From: Oryza sativa Japonica Group
Taxonomy: Eukaryota; Streptophyta; Magnoliopsida; Poales; Poaceae
Assembly: GCF_034140825.1 (NCBI RefSeq)
Contig: NC_089039.1
Span: 22,551,501 to 22,615,500, forward strand
Length of the DNA stretch: 64,000 nt
Direction: 5' to 3'
The first letter of the stretch is position 1. Each line of letters starts with the position of its first letter. Under the pieces are notes generated by a model, which worked only from the letters and a program-made list of their open reading frames with translations, was not told where the DNA came from and searched no databases. A program made the translations under genes and the position numbers. Of the stretch, positions 58,564 to 64,000 are shown piece after piece.

Positions 58564-58827
58564 TCAGAGGTAGTCGACGTCGCGCCAGCACGCGAGCATG
58601 GTGATGCATCGGCGCACGATGTAGAGCCGCGCGCGCTGCTCCTTCACGAGACGCGCGCACCGTCGCGGGAACGACGACGACGGCGGCGGCGGCGGCGAGC
58701 AGGATGCCTGATGCCTGCTGCCATTGCCGGCTTCCGAGCCGGCGCCCGCGGTTCTCCCGATCCTCTTCTTGCACGGCTCCCTGCGCTTGACGCCCTGATC
58801 CTCCGCCCGCGACTCCATCGCCTCCAT
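58564..58827 (-). CDS. DVL/ROTUNDIFOLIA-like small polypeptide, 87 aa
   Basis: Single exon. The N-terminus is polar and variable (MEAMESRAEDQGVKRREPCK, then PPPPPSSSFPRR). The last 30 residues hold the DVL/RTFL core, CARLVKEQRARLYIVRRCIT and MLACWRDVDYL, close to the family pattern ending RRCxxMLxCWRD. Members are plant-specific, membrane-associated small proteins that limit polar cell proliferation in leaves, fruits and stems when overexpressed. The ATG at 58827 was chosen; the open frame extends 4 codons further only from a TTG. A second Met (codon 4) is also possible. GC content is high and a TATA-like box lies about 110 bases upstream. Such short genes are often missed by annotation. Confidence 0.85.
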   Translation of the reverse strand: MEAMESRAEDQGVKRREPCKKRIGRTAGAGSEAGNGSRHQASCSPPPPPSSSFPRRCARLVKEQRARLYIVRRCITMLACWRDVDYL

Positions 58828-58938
58828 GGACGAGACCAAACGCGCGCGCGCGCGCGGCCTTCTGCTTGGTGCGCGTGAGCTCAGTTAGTGTTGTGATCAG
58901 TGGAGAGCGCCGCGGGTGAAATCAAGCGATCGATCAGC

Positions 58939-58948
58939 TATAAATAGC
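58939..58948 (-). promoter_or_regulatory. TATA-like box of the DVL/RTFL gene
   Basis: CTATAAATAG lies about 112 bases upstream of the chosen ATG and reads CTATTTATAG on the gene strand. The near-palindrome could serve as a core promoter. Confidence 0.45.
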
Positions 58949-59058
58949 TCGCGGCGAGATGGGTGGCAAACTGGCAATGCTACCTAGCTCTCGGCAAGGA
59001 AGCGACTTGTAGCTAGCTAGCTATAGCTATAGCGAGCTCTGCATCGTGAGTTTATCTT

Positions 59059-59454
59059 GGCAAAATTGGTTATATAGCATCGAAAGTTTACGTTTTTTTA
59101 TTTTATAGCACCGAAAGTTACCGGTTCACTTTAATAGCACCCAAAGTTCACCATGTTCCCATTTTTAACACTTCCGTCAATTCTCAATCGTTTTCCGTCC
59201 GTCTTGATCCAACCACACACACGATATGACGTTTCTACCCCTCACAAGTACAAGTATAATGCATGTCAATGAGGGGTAGAAATGTCATATCATGTGTGTG
59301 GCTGGATCAATAACAATCAAGACGGCGGAAAAATTGACAGAAGTGCTAAAAATAGAAACATGGTGAACTTTGGATGCTATTAAAGTGAACCGGTAATTTT
59401 CGGTGCTATAAAACAAAAAACGTGAACTTTCGATGCTATATAACCAATTTTGCC
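59059..59454. mobile_element. Foldback MITE with arms of about 180 bp
   Basis: The left arm GGCAAAATTGGTTATATAGC is mirrored by GCTATATAACCAATTTTGCC at the right end. Further in, ACCGGTTCACTTTAATAGCA pairs with TGCTATTAAAGTGAACCGGT, and AAAGTTCACCATGTT pairs with AACATGGTGAACTTT. The loop includes ATGACGTTTCTACCCCTC and its own inverse. ATCTT flanks it on both sides (one extra base on the right). The palindrome is nearly complete. Confidence 0.85.
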
Positions 59455-61366
59455 AATCTTATATATCACGGAGATCATCGCGGAGTGGAGGTGTGTGGTG
59501 TTGCACGCATCGCGTGCAGTGCAGGACCTTTGGTATATGTCCCACCGGCCGGGGCCTTTTGTAATTGTATCAGTATGTATTGTAGTACTAGTTTGTACAC
59601 GTGCGAGTACTACCTTTTTTTAGTTGGAAGTATCTAGACATCACAAGCGCCTGAAATTTTCAAAAAGAAAAATCCTGTTCTTTAGATGGCAATACAATGA
59701 TTCTAGTTACTCCCATGTAAAAAAAAACGTTGAATGATAAATTATTGTAACCTACGAATATTTATAAAATTACATGAAATAAATTTATAGCTCATGAAAT
59801 TTTAAATAATTAGATCAAAACAATTCAAACATATATAGATAAAAAAATAAAAGTAAAACCATATAAAACAACAAAATTAGAGTTAAATGATTGGTCATTT
59901 TATAGCACTGTAAAACTATGTTTATCAGTATGTAACTTTAGGTGATTGAAGATTTACAAAATTGCAGGTGCTTGAAAACTAGCAAAGTTCTTTTTAATTA
60001 TATAGAAGATACGCGTGCTCACACATACCACACCATGCACTCTACGGTGTTCTTCGTAACACACACCTACACATAAAACCTTTGACCCCACTGCCTTCCT
60101 ACTCAAACCTTGCATTACGGACACTCTGAATTGAAAACCTTGGTGAATAGAGCCACGCAACCAGGAAAAATATGTGGTGGAAATTTCACCATCACACATA
60201 TTATTTTCTATTTATATTATACGCTTTGTACCATAATATTATTGAAGTAACATGTAATGGACTCAAGAATAAAACAATTAAATTTCAATAATACATTTAA
60301 AATTCAGAATTAGCAATTACAAAAATTTAGAATCTATCGTATACATACTTTCTAGATTTTTTTTTCTATTTTTATTTCATAATTTCATAACGAGGAATTG
60401 AAAATTTTAAATTTTGGAGTATCAGGGTTGTATTCTTTTGTGATATTATTTAATATTTGTTAATTTAATAAATATACAATTCAATATTAATAGCTATTGA
60501 GTTGGCATGGAATATATAATATATATTAGTTATAACTCCATCCAGTGTTGATGGATGATAGATATATTCAGTATTTCTCTGAGATAGATTAATGTAAAAT
60601 TTTCCTCAGAATACCAATTAGTATAAAATATACTCCAAGCATATAATAAGTATAGGAGTAGATATGGATACATGGAGCATTAATTATATGTCTGATGGCT
60701 TTTGTTTTCTCAGTTCTTTGTTCTATTTTATGATTATTCATTGTGTGGAGGAGCTAGGTACTCTAAAAAGCAATTGATAATTAATTAGTCAGTTAGTGTG
60801 AAATTGAAAAGGCTAGATTTTTCAGGTTGTGACTTTTAGTTCATTTTCCTTTTCTGAATTATCAGAATCTGGGTAAAAAGTAGATTACCCGTTATAGATG
60901 AAACTATGTACAAGAAAGGGATGAAATTTATAAGAAGAAATTAAAGAGAATATACACATACTGAGCATATATACCCACACTTAGCATGATCTAACTATAG
61001 TGGATGGAGAGACGGGAGACATGAACCCAAGTGTTGTACCATCGTGCATTTTGTGGCTGTTTGTGCAAGAATTTACGACAGTGCGAGAGACTGAATGCGG
61101 CTGATTTCAACTCAAACGAGGGGATAAATCGTCGTTTTCAATTGGAAGATCGAAACCAGAACCAGACATGAAAGCTAATCTAATGGTTGAATAATACACG
61201 CAAGTTGAGGAACCATTGTACGCGGAAAGGATCAAAGTAGGCATGGCAAACGCACTTGCATGCTAAATAATTAAATCATTAGCTGGTCCTGTGCTGGAGT
61301 TGAAAACGCTATCCACAAATTTCATGCCGACAAGGAAATAAAAAAGAAGCATATATATACAGGATG

Positions 61367-61392
61367 AGAGAGAGAGAGAGGGGGGGGGGGGG
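61367..61392. repeat. (GA)n-G(n) low-complexity run
   Basis: A GAGAGA run passes directly into about thirteen G residues. Confidence 0.8.
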
Positions 61393-61633
61393 CAAGTAGA
61401 ATAAAAGAATAAAAACATGAATTGCACAACACCATCCAATGTGAGGTTACATCGATCTTGTCCCTACCTCTAGCTTAGTTTGAGAGACAAATCAGAGCAC
61501 AAACCAACAGGCACAAGATGGGTACACGATTTTCATCCCAAACCGATCGAGAGTCGATATACCTCTCCACACGCCACGAACTTGTACAAGCACCCACTGA
61601 CCAAAAACACCGCTGATCAATCCGCACCGTAGA

Positions 61634-64000
61634 CTACGAGCACATGGGGATATCGGACGGCGGCGGCGGCAGCTTCTGATTCGGCAGCGGCCCGTCGTTG
61701 ACGAGCCACGCCATGGACAGGCCCCAGCTCAGGTGCACGTCTAAATGGCAATGCATGATCCAAACACCTGACACACATGACAAAGCCAACAGTTTATGGC
61801 ATAGACAACGCAAATTAATCCTAGTCAACGAATAGAACCAAGAGAACAAAGAAGGTAATGCCCCCTGTACGGATGCATAGTCAGAAATGTATTTTTTTTA
61901 AAAGATAATTTTTACCTTCGTTAAGAATAAATTGGGAGGTACCATATTTCTCTAATATTATAAAAAATTAAAGGTGTTTTTGTCTAAAAGTTTCGTACGT
62001 TGTCCGTTTCCATTATCGTATCGGTTTCAATTCAGCCGCCGTTTGCTCGCTCGGACTGAATATGAAAATTGAATCGAGCGATACGAAGACGAGGATTCTT
62101 TTTTTGCTTGACGTATGCAAATCTAATTGGGCTGTAGAAAGCTGGCCCAACTAACAATATGGGCTGTCAACTTAAGGGGAAGGAATAAGTCTATTTTACC
62201 TACCTAGGTTTTTGCCTATGATCAAATAAAAAAGTATCCGGTTTTAGTTTGGTTCGTCTGGTTTATATTTTTGTCGCCATTTTTTCTTCACGCGGAACTT
62301 TTTTTTTTCCCGCGCAGGGTAAGCCTTTTCTTTTTTGTCTTTTTTTCGTTCTCTGGTCTTATCTGCATGCGCATAGCGCGTCCCGCCTCAGCCACCGATC
62401 TTCCGGTTTTCTTGGTCCTACACGAAACGGTTTTTTTCCACGTATGCGGTAAGTCCCTTTTTTTTCTTTTTCTTTTTTTTCCATTTTCCCTGATCTTTGA
62501 TCCGATCTGCACGCGCTTAGCGAGCCCCGCCTCAGCCGCCAAGCTTCCGCTTTCGTTGGTCCGTGCGGTTTTTTTTTGTCGCTTCTTTTCATATGGTTTG
62601 TTTCTTCGCACACGGTAAGTGCGTTTTTTTCTTTTTTCGATCTCGTCTGGTCTAAGCCAAACCCTAGCGTTGCTGCCACGTTCGATGTACCTCCTGTATG
62701 TTTTCTACTCTAACTGATTGTAAAAATCGATTTCACATTCCTCCATCATCATTTTCCCATGATTTCCTGGACTTTAATTTACTGAATTTAATCTCTATTT
62801 AAAAGTCGTTGATCATGGCAGGTCGATAAGCTTTTATTCGATTCGATTTTGGGGGAAAAAAGAGAAGAGGAGATTGGGTGGATCAAAAAGTCCTCAACCA
62901 ATTTAATTTTGGAAGATCGAGAATAATTTGACCAAATTTGGCATTGTACAAGCAAGGGACTACCTTTTGGAGGTTGATGACCGAAGAAAGACAGGGCGAA
63001 TGGAGGGAGGTAGCGGACTGGGCTAGGACTAGGACTAACAAAGAAAAAAAGATTGTGCTTTCGGTCTAAAACCAAGAAAAAAAATCATTTACTTTTTTAA
63101 TTATAGTGTATAATGATTCCAATGACTTAGCTCTTAATAGTTGTTGTTTCATTGAAAAAATATATTTACCCGTTGCAACGCACGGGTATTTTTTTCTAGT
63201 TTTATATAAAATTTAATATCGCTAGGTATTAGATATATTAAAAAAATTAGTGTAAAATTTAGTTATCTTAAGATGTTTTCTCGATCATAAAAATTCCCTT
63301 TTTAAATGAAGGTATAAGTATAGAGCGGGTAACCAACCGGGGTTGTCGGCGACGAAGCGGATGGCGACCCAGCCGGCGGTGGGCACGCTGATGGTGTTCC
63401 GCTGCACGGGGTCGACGAGGTTGTACTTGGCGGTGTCATTGCTGGCGTCGTAGTTGCCGAACCCGGTGCCGACGACGTAGAAGTCGTAGCCGTGCAGGTG
63501 CAGCGGGTGGCTCTCGGCGCCGAGGATGCTGGTGTCCTGCAGCACCACCTCCACGGTTGTGTTGAAACTGAGCGGCACCACCCTGGTGCCGTGGGTCACG
63601 AACGTGTTGTTCGGCGGCGTGCCGGTGTAGTTGAACGGCGTCCGCGGCGCCGCCGGGAAGTTGGCCGCGAGCACACCGTTGTACCGCCGCTGGTAGTGCG
63701 CCTGGAGGAGCGACGTCCTGGGCATCACGAACGACACGTTGTTCATGGACGCCGCGAACCTGGTGTTGTTGGGCCCCTGGCACGTCCCGTTCACCGGGCT
63801 CTGGCACGGGTCGGCGCCGAGCCCGACGGCGAAGAAGAAGTGCCTGTCCACCGTCCGCGGCACCCGCGCCGGGTACTGCGCGCTCGCGAGGCTCCGGAAG
63901 CTCGCCGAGAAGTTGGCCACCGCGCCGGTGTCGTTGTACGCCGGGAGGGACGGCAGCGGGAGGCTCCGGAGCGCGGCGGCGGACGTCGCGGCGCCGTAGT
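61634..64000 (-). CDS. Laccase, C-terminal part (cut by window edge)
   Basis: Two exons are visible, complement(61634-61767, 63338-64000); the gene continues beyond the right edge. Laccases are secreted multicopper oxidases that polymerise monolignols and other phenolics in the cell wall. The third cupredoxin domain is here: [20 protein letters not shown] and, across the intron, [21 protein letters not shown]. These supply the copper-ligand histidines and the type 1 cysteine (HCH). The usual HCHLEVH of plant laccases reads HCHLDVH, a conservative change. The protein ends [12 protein letters not shown]. Several NxT/NxS glycosylation motifs are present. The 1.57 kb intron carries a Helitron-like end. 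From memory, more than one laccase gene lies in this part of rice chromosome 5. Confidence 0.9.
62189..63199 (+). mobile_element. Helitron-like element in the laccase intron (3' end clear)
   Basis: The right end CCCGTTGCAACGCACGGG is a short hairpin followed by TATTTTTTTCTAGT and then a T, the structure of Helitron 3' termini (hairpin, then CTRRT, insertion before T). The left end is uncertain; TCTATTTTACC at 62189 is a candidate TC start. Inside, three successive units hold T-rich tracts with GCAGGGTAAG, GCGGTAAGTCCC and ACGGTAAGTGCG. GCGTCCCGCCTCAGCCACCG and GAGCCCCGCCTCAGCCGCCA are diverged repeats. No helicase is coded, so it would be non-autonomous. Confidence 0.5.

Larger units (their letters stand above)
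58949..61633. other. Intergenic DNA, one long foldback element
   Basis: Apart from the foldback element at 59059-59454 and a GA/G run at about 61367-61392, this is AT-rich DNA without any supportable gene. The last few hundred bases should include the 3' untranslated region of the laccase. Confidence 0.5.

Overview
The window is nuclear DNA of a grass, very probably rice (Oryza sativa). The coding exons are GC-rich, the introns are AT-rich with GT-AG borders, and the intergenic DNA is crowded with rice-type MITEs (Stowaway, Tourist, Mutator-like and foldback families), a LINE, a Helitron-like end and a possible solo LTR. From memory, the gene order (PP2C, ubiquitin-L40, DUF668 protein, GPAT, DHHC protein, FKBP, laccase) fits rice chromosome 5 near the Os05g0457-Os05g0458 loci. 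That placement is an inference and has not been searched.

Layout, left to right: an 11-exon RCC1-repeat gene (- strand, 2843-7302); a two-exon COX7a-like mitochondrial gene (+, 10151-12195) whose intron holds a LINE-type insertion; a clade A PP2C (-, 12803-14333) with ABRE/G-box motifs upstream; a Mutator-like element (14994-16261); a degenerate ubiquitin-L40 gene (-, 17478-19272) with MITEs in its intron; two more elements of the same Mutator-like family (19539-21047 and 21089-21522); and a single-exon DUF3475/DUF668 gene (+, 26472-27977).

Further right are a 12-exon mitochondrial TPR gene (-, 30125-33892); a 5'-truncated LINE (-, 34634-36945); a gene-poor stretch to 43.6 kb; a two-exon GPAT5/7-like acyltransferase (+, 43660-46152); a tRNA-Leu(CAG) (-, 48921-49001) bordered by a minisatellite carrying copies of the tRNA 3' end; a seven-exon DHHC S-acyltransferase (+, 50669-53507); a five-exon FKBP20-type immunophilin (-, 54628-55950); a small DVL/RTFL peptide gene (-, 58564-58827); and the last two coding exons of a laccase (-, 61634-64000) running off the right edge.

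These are unrelated housekeeping, stress and cell-wall genes, each with its own promoter; there is no operon-like cluster. Exon borders were chosen by eye from GT-AG sites, reading phase and family similarity. The sums are in frame for every complete gene model. I saw no CRISPR array, phage or bacterial system. The most unusual structures are the tRNA-derived minisatellite, the doubly damaged ubiquitin-L40 locus and the cluster of three related Mutator-like elements.
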